Origin: Acidiluteibacter sp963716125
Lineage (GTDB): Bacteria; Bacteroidota; Bacteroidia; Flavobacteriales_E; Vicingaceae
DNA length: 64,000 nt
Assembly: GCA_963716125.1 (NCBI GenBank)
Contig: OY970294.1
Location: 806,001 to 870,000, forward strand
Reading direction: 5' to 3'
In this document: positions 27,059-37,000 of the stretch, one piece after another
Position numbering within the stretch: the first letter of the stretch is position 1
How the letters are laid out: every line of letters starts with the position of its first letter
Position numbers and translations under genes: made by a program
Notes under the pieces: model-generated
Database searches by the model: none
What the model was told of the DNA's origin: nothing
What the model saw: only the letters and a program-made list of their open reading frames with translations

Positions 27059-28111
27059 ATGAAAAATATTTTAGTTACAGGTGGAGCAGGTTTTATTGGA
27101 TCACATGTGGTTCGCTTATTTGTAAATAAATATCCGAATTACCATATTTATAATTTAGATAAACTAACTTATGCTGGTAATCTTGAAAATTTAAAAGATA
27201 TAGAGAATAAGCCTAATTATACTTTCTTAAAAGGCGATATTACTGATGGTGATTTTTTAGATAAAATATTTAAGCAATATAATTTTGAAGGAGTTATTCA
27301 TTTAGCTGCTGAATCTCATGTAGATAGAAGTATTTCAAATCCATTGGAGTTTATCAAAACAAATATAGTTGGAACAGTAGAATTACTAAACATTGCTAGA
27401 ACTCATTGGAAAGATGATTTTAGTAATAAAAGATTTTATCATATATCTACCGATGAGGTTTACGGCTCTTTGGGTGCAGAAGGTTTGTTTATGGAAACAA
27501 CACCTTATGATCCTCGCAGTCCTTATTCTTCTTCCAAAGCAAGTAGCGATCATTTAGTAAGAGCTTATTTTCATACGTATCATATGCCTGTAGTGATTTC
27601 TAATTGTTCAAATAATTATGGATCTCATCAATTTCCCGAAAAATTAATTCCTTTATTTATTCATAACATTAAGAATAATAAAGCTTTGCCGGTTTATGGT
27701 AAAGGAGAAAATATAAGAGATTGGTTGTGGGTCAACGATCATGCAAAAGCAATTGACTTGATTTTTCATCAGGGTGAAAACGGAGAAACTTATAATATAG
27801 GTGGTCATAATGAATGGACAAACATTAGCTTGATTAAAGAGCTTTGCCAAATTATGGATCAAAGATTGGGTAGGGCAGAAGGAAGTTCTGAAAAATTGAT
27901 CACTTATGTGAAAGATAGAGCAGGCCATGATCAAAGATATGCGATAGATGCTTCTAAAATCAAAGAAGAATTAGGCTGGGTGCCATCCATTACTTTTGAA
28001 GAAGGTTTGAGAAATACAGTGGATTGGTATTTAGAAAATAATGAATGGTTAGATAGTGTAACTTCTGGAGAATATTCAAACTATTACGAACAACAATATC
28101 AAAAAAGATAA
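27059..28111 (+). CDS. rfbB: dTDP-glucose 4,6-dehydratase
   Basis: A 350-aa extended SDR. GGAGFIGSHVVRLFVN, the dehydratase signature NLDKLTYAGNLENL, HLAAESHVDRSISNP, HISTDEVYGSLG and YSSSKASSDHLVRAY with NNYGSHQFPEKLIPLFIHN are diagnostic for RmlB. It makes dTDP-4-keto-6-deoxyglucose. No RmlA or RmlC is in the window; an RmlD-like reductase starts at 63886 but far away. Its stop overlaps the next start by one base (TAATG). Confidence 0.96.
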   Translation: MKNILVTGGAGFIGSHVVRLFVNKYPNYHIYNLDKLTYAGNLENLKDIENKPNYTFLKGDITDGDFLDKIFKQYNFEGVIHLAAESHVDRSISNPLEFIKTNIVGTVELLNIARTHWKDDFSNKRFYHISTDEVYGSLGAEGLFMETTPYDPRSPYSSSKASSDHLVRAYFHTYHMPVVISNCSNNYGSHQFPEKLIPLFIHNIKNNKALPVYGKGENIRDWLWVNDHAKAIDLIFHQGENGETYNIGGHNEWTNISLIKELCQIMDQRLGRAEGSSEKLITYVKDRAGHDQRYAIDASKIKEELGWVPSITFEEGLRNTVDWYLENNEWLDSVTSGEYSNYYEQQYQKR

Positions 28112-29109
28112 TGTACAAAAATACATATCACCTTAAAGATATAACTGATAAAACAATTCTGATAACTGGAGCAGCTGGTTTTATAGGATCCCATTTGTCT
28201 GAATATCTGTTGAAGTATGGAGCAAAAGTGATTGCATTTGATAATTTGTCTACTGGGCAAATTGAAAATATTCAATTATTTGAAAATCATCCAAACTATA
28301 CTTTTATTAAAGGAGATTTATGTCATTTGCAAGATTGTATGGATGCAGCTAAAACAGCTGATATTATTTGTCATCAAGCTGCTTTGGGCTCTGTACCACG
28401 ATCTATTAAGTTTCCTAAAGCTACCCATGAATCTAATGCTACAGGATTTTTAAATATTTTAGAAGCTGCCAAACAGAATAAGATTAAAAGAGTAGTTTAT
28501 GCTAGTTCTTCCTCTGTTTATGGAGATAGTAAGGAATTGCCTAAAGAAGAGCATAAAATAGGGAAGCCATTGTCACCTTATGCTGTTTCTAAATATACCA
28601 ATGAGTTATACGCCAATGTTTTTGCATCAGCTTACGGATTAGAAATGATTGGACTAAGGTATTTTAATGTATTTGGACCAAGACAAAATCCTGAAGGGGA
28701 ATATGCTGCAGTTATTCCATTGTTTATGAAGTCATTATTGCAAAATGAATCTCCGCTTATTAATGGTGATGGCGAGCAAACAAGAGATTTTACTTTTGTT
28801 GAAAATGCAGTTCAAGCCAATGTAAAGGCAATGTTTACCGAGAATAATGAGGCTTTAAATCAAGTTTATAATGTCGCTTTTGGAGAAAGAGTAAGTTTAA
28901 ATCAATTGGTAGATAAATTAAAAAAATTAACCAATACAGATGTTGCTTCTTTTCACAGAGCACCTAGAGAAGGAGATATTAGAGATTCATTAGCAGATAT
29001 TTCTAAAGGTCGGAAATTGTTAGATTATCAGCCACTTTTCGATATCGACAAAGGATTGGAAATTACATTAGACTGGTTCAAAAATAATAAGGACGTACTT
29101 GGTTTATAA
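28111..29109 (+). CDS. UDP-GlcNAc 4-epimerase, WbpP/TviC-like
   Basis: A 332-aa extended SDR. The N-terminal extension before ILITGAAGFIGSHLSEYLL, the segment HQAALGSVPRSIKFP, SSSSVYGDSKELP, the Tyr/Lys pair in YAVSKYTNELYANVF, and FNVFGPRQNPEGEYAAVIP match WbpP/TviC epimerases that act on UDP-GlcNAc or UDP-GlcNAcA. Together with the TviB-type dehydrogenase it gives a UDP-GalNAcA route. It overlaps rfbB by one base and is followed by the phosphatase after 29 nt. Confidence 0.92.
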   Translation: MYKNTYHLKDITDKTILITGAAGFIGSHLSEYLLKYGAKVIAFDNLSTGQIENIQLFENHPNYTFIKGDLCHLQDCMDAAKTADIICHQAALGSVPRSIKFPKATHESNATGFLNILEAAKQNKIKRVVYASSSSVYGDSKELPKEEHKIGKPLSPYAVSKYTNELYANVFASAYGLEMIGLRYFNVFGPRQNPEGEYAAVIPLFMKSLLQNESPLINGDGEQTRDFTFVENAVQANVKAMFTENNEALNQVYNVAFGERVSLNQLVDKLKKLTNTDVASFHRAPREGDIRDSLADISKGRKLLDYQPLFDIDKGLEITLDWFKNNKDVLGL

Positions 29110-29138
29110 GCCAAAAAATTAATCTTAATTTAAGCTCT

Positions 29139-29888
29139 ATGAGTTTTTGGTCTAAAATATTCAAATCAAAGCCACAATTATTGGATCCTGCTGATTTATC
29201 TGTTTTAAAAACTGATTTTCATTCTCACTTAATTCCTGCTATAGATGATGGATCTAAATCTTTAGAAGATTCTATTGAATTAATTAAAGGTTTGATGGAT
29301 TTAGGTTATAAAAAAATAATCACAACACCGCATGTGATGAATGATTACTATAAAAATACGCCTAAAATCATAAAAAGTGGATTGAAAAAAGTTCAGGAAG
29401 AAATAAATCGACAAAATTTAGCGGTGGAATTAGAAGTTTCAGCTGAATATTATTTAGACGAGGATTTTGAACGAAAAATCAATAATGGAGAGGTGATTCC
29501 TTTTGGAGATAATTATATTTTGTTTGAATTGCCATTTATTGCAGAGCCACCTAATTTTTCTCAAGTTATTTTTACGCTCCAGTCAATGGGTTATAAAGTT
29601 ATTTTGGCTCATCCTGAACGATATGGTTATTATTACAATAATTTTAATACTTTTCAAGATTTAGTAGATCGCGGTGTTTATTTACAGTTGAATTTAATGA
29701 GTTTAACTGGATATTATTCTCCTGAAACACAAAAAATTGCAGAGAAACTAATTGATAATAATTTGGTTCAATTTTTAGGAAGTGATTTGCACAATACACG
29801 CCAATTAGAGATTTTAAAGCAAGCAACTAGGACACCTTATCTGCATCAATTATTAGCTTCAGGAAAATTACTAAATAGTCAATTATAA
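29139..29888 (+). CDS. PHP-fold tyrosine phosphatase, CpsB/YwqE type
   Basis: A 249-aa PHP-domain phosphoesterase. The metal ligands are in DFHSHLIPAIDDGSKSLEDS, TTPHVMNDYY, ELPFIAEPPNFSQ, ILAHPERYGYY and GSDLHNTR. CpsB/YwqE proteins dephosphorylate the tyrosine autokinase (Wzc type) that controls capsule or exopolysaccharide length. No kinase gene is in the window. As the last gene of the nucleotide-sugar operon it ties that operon to surface polysaccharide assembly. Its last six bases overlap the convergent murB. Confidence 0.93.
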   Translation: MSFWSKIFKSKPQLLDPADLSVLKTDFHSHLIPAIDDGSKSLEDSIELIKGLMDLGYKKIITTPHVMNDYYKNTPKIIKSGLKKVQEEINRQNLAVELEVSAEYYLDEDFERKINNGEVIPFGDNYILFELPFIAEPPNFSQVIFTLQSMGYKVILAHPERYGYYYNNFNTFQDLVDRGVYLQLNLMSLTGYYSPETQKIAEKLIDNNLVQFLGSDLHNTRQLEILKQATRTPYLHQLLASGKLLNSQL

Positions 29889-30899
29889 AATATTGACTTC
29901 TCGCTCCAATTCTACTCCAAATTTTTCCTTTACGGATTGCAATATATCTTCAGATAATTGATAGATTTCATTTCCTGTTGCGCCTCCATAATTGACAAGA
30001 ACTAAAGCTTGCAATTTGTGAACACCATAATTGTCAAAAGTTTTGCCTTTCCATCCACATTGCTCTATCATCCATCCTGCAGCTACTTTGTAGGCATCAT
30101 CAGAAATAGTATAAATAGGAATATTTTCAAATTCAGCTTTTAATTCAAGCATTTTTGATTTGCTAATCATCGGATTTTTAAAGAAACTTCCTGCATTTCC
30201 TATTTTTTTAGGATCAGGTAATTTGCTGCTTCTAATATTGATAACTGCATCGCTTACAGCTTTTATACTCAAATCTTTTACTTGCATTTGCTCCAGCTCT
30301 GTATTAATAGCACCATAAGTTGTATTGAGCTGAGGATTTTTGCTCAATCTAAAATTTACTGAAGTGATCAAGTATTTCCCTTTAGAGGTAGTTTTAAAAA
30401 TGCTACTTCTATAGTCAAACTCACATTCTTTATTGGTGAATGTTTTAAATTTTCCATTGTTTAACTCTACAGCTTCCACTTCTGTAATTACATCTTTTAC
30501 TTCCACACCATAAGCTCCAATATTTTGCATGGGGCTAGCTCCCACTTTTCCTGGGATTAAAGATAAGTTTTCAATTCCACCATAATTATTGTCGACACAA
30601 TACAATACGAGTTCATGCCAAATTTCACCTGCTCCAACTTTTAAAATGATTTCGTTTTCATTTTCAGAAAGCACTTCAATACCTTTTAAATTGTTGATAA
30701 GGGCAATGCCTTCAAAATTTTGAGTAAAAAGAATATTGCTGCCACCGCCTAAAATCAATAACTCTTTATTTGAATCATTGATTAGTTTTAAACTAGCATC
30801 TAATTCATCTATTGAATTTAAGAAAATAATTTGTTGTGCTTTTGCGTTAATTCCAAAAGTATTATAACGTAATAGAGAGGTATTTTCTTTTATTTCCAT
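29883..30899 (-). CDS. murB: UDP-N-acetylenolpyruvoylglucosamine reductase
   Basis: A 338-aa FAD enzyme of peptidoglycan synthesis that makes UDP-MurNAc from the enolpyruvyl precursor using NADPH. It has NTSLLRYNTFGINAKA at the N-terminus, FAD-binding LLILGGGSNILFT, LSLIPGKVGASPMQNIGAYGVE, CEFDYRSSIFK with the catalytic Tyr/Arg/Ser set, and GNAGSFFKNPM. The C-terminal AGWMIEQCGWKGK and NYGGATGNEI complete the type I MurB pattern. The 3' end overlaps the convergent phosphatase by 6 nt. Confidence 0.96.
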   Translation of the reverse strand: MEIKENTSLLRYNTFGINAKAQQIIFLNSIDELDASLKLINDSNKELLILGGGSNILFTQNFEGIALINNLKGIEVLSENENEIILKVGAGEIWHELVLYCVDNNYGGIENLSLIPGKVGASPMQNIGAYGVEVKDVITEVEAVELNNGKFKTFTNKECEFDYRSSIFKTTSKGKYLITSVNFRLSKNPQLNTTYGAINTELEQMQVKDLSIKAVSDAVINIRSSKLPDPKKIGNAGSFFKNPMISKSKMLELKAEFENIPIYTISDDAYKVAAGWMIEQCGWKGKTFDNYGVHKLQALVLVNYGGATGNEIYQLSEDILQSVKEKFGVELEREVNIL

Positions 30900-30994
30900 A
30901 AATGTATCTTTGGATGCAAATTTAGATTTTCCTTATTAAAATGAGAATTTAGTTTAAAAACTATTTCCTTTTTATATTTTCGTAGCAGCAAATT

Positions 30995-32083
30995 ATGAAA
31001 AACCAAAAACATATAATCGTTTCTGTCACCAATGATTTAAATACCGATCAACGGATGGTAAAAGTATGCACTACCTTATGTGAAATGGGTTATGAAGTTA
31101 CTTTAATAGGGAGAGAAGTGAAAGATAGTTGGGCATTAGAGTTGAAAGATTATCAGCAAATTAGATTTAAACTAAAGTTTAATAAAGGACCACTTTTTTA
31201 TATCAATTATAACATCAAACTCTTCTTTTTCTTGCTCAAGTCTACTGCAGACATCTATTTAGCTAATGACTTAGACACCCTTTTGTCTAATTATTTAGCT
31301 TCAAAATTTAAAAAAAAGGTTTTGGTATATGATAGTCACGAATATTTTACTGAAGTACCTGAATTGCAAAATAGAAAAATTGTAAAGTCGATTTGGGAAA
31401 AGCTTGAAAGCTGGATGTTACCAAATATAAAATATGTGTATACTGTTTGTGATTCTATTGCAAGCGTTTATAATAAAAAATATTTTCCTCGTTTTCGAGT
31501 TATTCGAAATCTACCTTATTATGAAGAAAATCAAAATGTAACTAAGGAGCAAACCATCATTTATCAAGGTGCATTAAATGTAGGTAGAGGATTGGAGCAG
31601 TTGATAACTGCAATGCCACATATAAATGCCAACTTACAAATAGTTGGAAGTGGTGACATTGAAAATGAACTAAAAAAACTGACACAGGAACTTCAATTGA
31701 CCAATAAGGTGTTTTTTTTAGGAAGAAAATCTCCTAATGAATTAAAAGAAATTACTAAAAGAGCAAGTCTTGGTGTATCTTTAGAGTTGCCATTAGGTCT
31801 CAACTATACTTATGCATTGCCCAATAAATTATTTGATTATATTCAAGCTAGAATTCCAGTTTTAGTGAGTAATTTACCTGAAATGAAGAAAATAGTCAAT
31901 CATTACAATGTGGGTAGAGTGTTAAGTCAGCATAATCCTAAAAAAATTGCAGAACAAATCAACGAGATGTTGGTTTCTGATCTCTACAATAATTGGGTGG
32001 ATAATTGCGATGTAGCGGCTAAAGATCTAAATTGGGAAAATGAACAGAAAAAATTAATCGCTTTATTTCAAGGTATTGAATAA
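30995..32083 (+). CDS. GT4-family glycosyltransferase
   Basis: A 362-aa GT-B glycosyltransferase. VTNDLNTDQRMVKVCTTLCEMGYEVTLIG is the acceptor half, DSHEYFTEVPELQNR the middle, and IIYQGALNVGRGLEQLITAMPHI with ALPNKLFDYIQARIPVLVSNLPEMKKIV the donor site. The motif SHE/DLDTLL is typical of surface-polysaccharide transferases in Bacteroidota. A -7-like TATATTTTCG lies at 30973-30982. Its last codons overlap the next glycosyltransferase, and the two form an operon. Sugar unknown. Confidence 0.9.
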   Translation: MKNQKHIIVSVTNDLNTDQRMVKVCTTLCEMGYEVTLIGREVKDSWALELKDYQQIRFKLKFNKGPLFYINYNIKLFFFLLKSTADIYLANDLDTLLSNYLASKFKKKVLVYDSHEYFTEVPELQNRKIVKSIWEKLESWMLPNIKYVYTVCDSIASVYNKKYFPRFRVIRNLPYYEENQNVTKEQTIIYQGALNVGRGLEQLITAMPHINANLQIVGSGDIENELKKLTQELQLTNKVFFLGRKSPNELKEITKRASLGVSLELPLGLNYTYALPNKLFDYIQARIPVLVSNLPEMKKIVNHYNVGRVLSQHNPKKIAEQINEMLVSDLYNNWVDNCDVAAKDLNWENEQKKLIALFQGIE

Positions 32084-33197
32084 AACAACCGTAAATATTA
32101 TTTCTTTTGATGTTCCTTTTCCAGCTGATTATGGAGGAGTTATTGATGTTTTTTATAAATTGAAAAAGCTAAAAGAGAATGGAGTAGATATTATATTTCA
32201 TGCTTTTCAATACGGTCGTTTTTCATCCCTTGAATTGGAAAAATATTGCGTAGAAGTTCATTATTACAACAGAGGAAAAAGTCCTATTAATTTATTGAGT
32301 AAAGTTCCCTTTATTGTGAAAACTAGAAGTAATAAAGAATTGATAGATAATTTACTAAAGAATGATTATCCTATTATTTTTGAAGGCTTACACACTACTT
32401 TTTATCTAAATGATTTAAGATTAAAAAATCGATTTAAGATAGTGAGAGCACACAATATTGAGCATGAGTATTATATCGGATTAGCTCGTGCTGAAGCTAA
32501 TATTTTCAAAAAGTTCTTTTTTCGATTAGAAACCTTAAAATTAAAGTCGTTCGAAAAACAATTGAATGGAGCCAATTTAGTCTGGACTATTTCAAAAAAA
32601 GACCAAGATTATTTTTCTAATTCTTTAAATACTATTGTTAATTATTTGCCTGTCTTTCATCCCTATCAAAATTTAGAAATAGACGCTTATACAGGAAATT
32701 ACTGTTTGTATCATGGTAATTTATCAGTAGTTGAAAATGAAAAAGCTGCCATGTATCTAATTTCAGAAGTTTTTAATAGCTTAAACGTACCTTTAATAAT
32801 AGCTGGAAGAAATCCATCAGATAAATTGATCGATGAAATAAATGAGTCTAATAATGTTAAATTGATTGCTAATCCATCAGAGATTGAATTAAAAGCGTTG
32901 ATTCAAAAAGCAAACATTAATATTTTACCTACTTTTCAGTCTACTGGATTAAAATTGAAATTGTTATCTGCACTATATTTAGGAAAGTATTGCTTGGTTA
33001 ATTCTAATATGTTAGCAGGGACTAATTTGAATTCAGCTTGCTATGTAGCAGAAGGAGTCAAAGAGTTTCAATCACAAATTAAAAAACTATACGATCGTGA
33101 CTTTTCTAAAGAAGACAAAATAAATCGGGAAAAAGACTTGCAAGCTTACTCTACTCAGCAGTCGGTTCAGCAGATTTTGGCGAGTCTTCAACATTAG
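32076..33197 (+). CDS. Second GT4-like glycosyltransferase, TTG start
   Basis: A 373-aa GT-B protein. The N-terminal SFDVPFPADYGGVIDVFYKLKKLKENG and the AHNIEHEYYIGLARAE segment match bacterial exopolysaccharide glycosyltransferases. The C-terminal NPSEIELKALIQKANINILPTFQSTGLKLKLLSALYLGK is the donor region. The only start that keeps the N-terminus is TTG at 32076, overlapping the previous gene by 8 nt. The 3' end overlaps the convergent ftsE coding sequence by 47 nt. Substrate unknown. Confidence 0.87.
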   Translation: MNKTTVNIISFDVPFPADYGGVIDVFYKLKKLKENGVDIIFHAFQYGRFSSLELEKYCVEVHYYNRGKSPINLLSKVPFIVKTRSNKELIDNLLKNDYPIIFEGLHTTFYLNDLRLKNRFKIVRAHNIEHEYYIGLARAEANIFKKFFFRLETLKLKSFEKQLNGANLVWTISKKDQDYFSNSLNTIVNYLPVFHPYQNLEIDAYTGNYCLYHGNLSVVENEKAAMYLISEVFNSLNVPLIIAGRNPSDKLIDEINESNNVKLIANPSEIELKALIQKANINILPTFQSTGLKLKLLSALYLGKYCLVNSNMLAGTNLNSACYVAEGVKEFQSQIKKLYDRDFSKEDKINREKDLQAYSTQQSVQQILASLQH

Positions 33198-33861
33198 CAT
33201 CTATCACACCTCTATCAAATTTTATAATTCTACCCGGAAACTTTGACATTAATTCATAATCATGTGTTGCCATAATTACTGCTTTGCCATTTTGAGAAAT
33301 GTTGTATAGCAATTTCATAATCTCTATTGAAGTTTCAGGATCTAAATTACCCGTAGGTTCATCTGCCAAAACTATTTCAGGATCATTAATTAAAGCTCTT
33401 GCTATAGCTACCCTTTGTTGTTCACCACCTGATAATTCATGCGGAAATTTGAAGCCTTTGGTTCCTAAACCTACTTTAGATAATAATTCTTGAAGCGTTT
33501 CTTCCATCTTTCGCTTGTCGTTCCAGCCAGTAGCTTTCATCACAAACTTCAAGTTGTCTTTCACACTTCTATCAGTTAATAATTGGAAATCTTGAAAAAC
33601 AATACCTATTTCTCTCCTCAAATAAGGTATTTTATTCCTTTTTAGCTGAGATAAATCAAATCCTGCCACAGTTCCGCTTCCATGTTCTAATGGAATTTCG
33701 CCATAAAGCGTTTTTAAAAAACTACTTTTTCCACTTCCGTTTTTACCCACTAAAAAAACAAATTCGCCTTTATTTATTTGCAAACTTACGTTGGAAAGAA
33801 CCAAATGTTTTTTAATAAATACTTGAACATTAGCAATATCGATAATAGTTTCTTGTGACAT
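33151..33861 (-). CDS. ftsE: Cell-division ABC ATPase FtsE
   Basis: A 236-aa ABC ATPase: Walker A FLVGKNGSGKSSFLKTLYG, Q-loop IGIVFQDFQLL, signature LSGGEQQRVAIARAL, Walker B IVLADEPTGNLDPET, and H-loop MATHDYEL. These are typical of FtsE, the partner of the membrane protein FtsX in control of peptidoglycan hydrolases at the septum. I chose the ATG at 33861 (MSQETIIDI) because the upstream extension has no family match. No ftsX is adjacent. The C-terminal tail overlaps the convergent glycosyltransferase by 47 nt. Confidence 0.93.
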   Translation of the reverse strand: MSQETIIDIANVQVFIKKHLVLSNVSLQINKGEFVFLVGKNGSGKSSFLKTLYGEIPLEHGSGTVAGFDLSQLKRNKIPYLRREIGIVFQDFQLLTDRSVKDNLKFVMKATGWNDKRKMEETLQELLSKVGLGTKGFKFPHELSGGEQQRVAIARALINDPEIVLADEPTGNLDPETSIEIMKLLYNISQNGKAVIMATHDYELMSKFPGRIIKFDRGVIDANVEDSPKSAEPTAE

Positions 33862-34082
33862 AGGTTGATTATTTTCTCGAACAAAGATATTAAATCTATT
33901 GAGCTTTAAACAACAACAGTCGTTTTTATAATCCACATCCCATTGTGAATTTAAAAAATTAAAATAATATGAAATACAATGAACAGTTTTTCGTTGAAAA
34001 CTTGACAGAAATGCGAATTAGTAGCTTTATTAATAGCTTAATTTTAGCTTTTGTAGAAACTATTATTTAAAAATCTAGCAAA

Positions 34083-37000
34083 GTGGGTATTAAACAACCA
34101 AATGGTTCAGCCATCAAACATATATATTATCGTATTTTTTTACTGTTTTTTCTCGTTTCCACTTCAGTAATTAAATCTGAAGCACAAGAATCTATTGTTC
34201 ATTCTACGGAGTATGTTTCCTATCAAGAAGCATTAGATTTATATGATAAAGAAAAGTATGGATCTGCTCAGCATAAATTTGCTGATGCAATGAAGGTAAT
34301 CAATAACCCATCTAGCGAAATTTTTAAAGATGCCATGTATTATCATGCCATCTGTGCTATTGAATTATTTCATGCTGATGCTGAGGCCTTATTGCTTGCC
34401 TTTATTCACCAATATCCTGAAAGTATTCATTTAAAACAAGCTTATTTTAATTTGGGAAAGTTTGTTTTTAGAAATAGAAAGTATGATGATGCTATAGTTT
34501 ATTTTAATAAAATTTATGCGGCAGATGTCGATAAAGATGCACAATCAGAATATTATTTCAAAAAGGGCTACAGTTACTTTATGGAAGAAGATTATGATAA
34601 CGCAGTTAAAAATTTCTATGAAATAGTTGATACGGATAACCCATACACCGCTACTGCTAGATATTATTACGGTCATATTTCTTATTTGAATGGGAATTAT
34701 GAAACGGCTGCACAAAATTTTAGAAAAATTGAAAAAGATCCTCTTTTTGAGAAAGTGGTGCCTTATTACTTAACTCAAATTATGTATCTTCAAGGGAAAT
34801 ACAGGCAATTATTGGAATATGCACCACCGCTAATTGAAAATATAAATGCAGATAGAGCTGCCGAAATCAAGCGTTTAATTGGAGATGCTTATTATAAAAC
34901 AGATCAGTTTGAAAAAGCTTTGCCTTATTTGGAAGATTATATTGTGGGAAATCCTAGGTCGAGGTATGAAGATAAGTATCAATTGGGTTATACATATTAT
35001 AAAACAGGCAACTGCAAAAATGCAATAGATTGGATGAAAGAATCTATTGGTGATAACGATACGATCAACCAATCAGCATATTATACTTTAGGTGAATGTT
35101 ACATAAAAGAAGGCGATAAAAATCAAGCTAGAACTGCATTTAGAAATTCTACTGAAATTAAAATCGATGACAATTTAAGAGAAGATGCCTTATTTAATTA
35201 TGCCAAATTAGCTTATGAATTGTCTTTTCACCCTTATGATGACGCGATATTAGCTTTTGAAGAATTTATCAATACCTATCCGAAATCAAAAAAGGTGGAG
35301 GATGCATATGAATATTTAGTAGCAGTATATTACACCACCAAGAATTACAAAGCTGCATTAAAATCAATGGCTCGAATAAAAGACAAAAGTTTTAAGCTAA
35401 AAGAAGCAGAGCAAAGAATTGCATATTACAGAGGAGTAGAATTGTTTAATGATGGTTTATTTCAAGAAGCGTTAGAGATGTTTGATCATTCTTCTAAGTA
35501 TCAAATTGATAGATCTATAACAGCCAATAATGTCTATTGGAAAGGGGAAGCATCTTATCGTATAAATGATTATGCCAATGCTTTAGGGTATTTTACTGAG
35601 TTTTTGCAATTGCCAGCCGCACCTTCTTTAAATTTTTATAATGTTGCTTATTACAATACTGCATACACTTATTTTGAGTTGAAACAATACAACGAAGCGA
35701 TTTATTGGTTCAGAAATTATCTGTCAAAAAATGCAACTCAAAAATCTAAATTGAGAAACGATGCTTATTTAAGATTGGGTGATGCTTATTTCATTACCAA
35801 AAATTATCCTTCAGCAATTGAAAATTATGAAGCCGCTCGAAAAATTGGTTTAACCGAAATGTCTTATGCTGCTTATCAATCTGCAATGGCAAACGGCCTA
35901 ACTGCTAATAATAAAAGGAAGTCTGACTTACTGAAGCATCTTATAGATACTTACAATAATTCCATTTATGTAGATGATGCATTGTCTGAATTGGCTAAAA
36001 CTCAATTGATGCAAAATGAGCAAGATGCTGCATTGGCAAACTATCAAAGAATTATCAATGAATATCCAAATAGTAGTTATATGAGTGAAGCACTCCTTAA
36101 AAGAGGTTTGATTTATTATAATAAAAATCAAGATGATTTGGCTTTAGCTTCTTTTGATAAAGTAATTAAGGATCATGGAAGTAGTAAAGATGCTAAAGAA
36201 GCGCTAGATAGAATCAGAAAAATTTATATTGATAAAGGTGATATGACTGCTTTTGAGAAATACATTAGCGGAGTTCCTTTTGCGGATATCAGTACTTCAA
36301 AATTAGATTCTACTTCTTATGAGATTGCTCAAAATAGTTATCTGTCAGGTAATTGTCAAACAGCCACTAGAAATCTGACTAATTATTTGACCAAATACAC
36401 TAATGGAATCTTCACGTTAGATGCGCATTTTTACAGAGCAGACTGTGAGTATAAAAATAAGCTCTATAATGAGGCTTTATTAGATTATAAATTTGTTTTG
36501 GATAAACCAAAAAATAAATTTACTGAAGATGCATTATATACCACAGCATTTATTCATAGAGATATGGATGATACGCTTAAAGCAATTTCTACATTCAAAA
36601 CACTAGAATCAATAGCTGAAAAGCCAAATTCTAAATTTGAGGCACAATACAATTTAATGCAATTATATTTTGGTAAAAAAGATTTTGATGAAGCATTTAC
36701 TTATTCTGAAAAAGTATTAAAGACGGATAAGTTAGATTCCAAATTGATGGAAGAGGTAAAACTAATTCAAGCTAAAATTAATTTTAGTAGAGAAAATTAT
36801 GATGCTGCTATCGATACGTATAAGGAAGTTGGAAAGTTTGCTAATAAGCGAGGTGCAGAAGCAAAATTTATGCTAGCACGTATTTATTACCTAAAAGGAG
36901 AGTATAAACCTTGCGAAGAAACTATTTATAAGTTGGTGAACCAAGTGCCTTCTTATCCCTATTGGATAGCAAAGGGCTTTATTTTATTGGCCGATAATTT

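Noticed and set aside
27059..28111. A complete dTDP-rhamnose operon
   Set aside because: Only rfbB is present; rmlA and rmlC are not in the window and the RmlD-like start at 63886 is 36 kb away.
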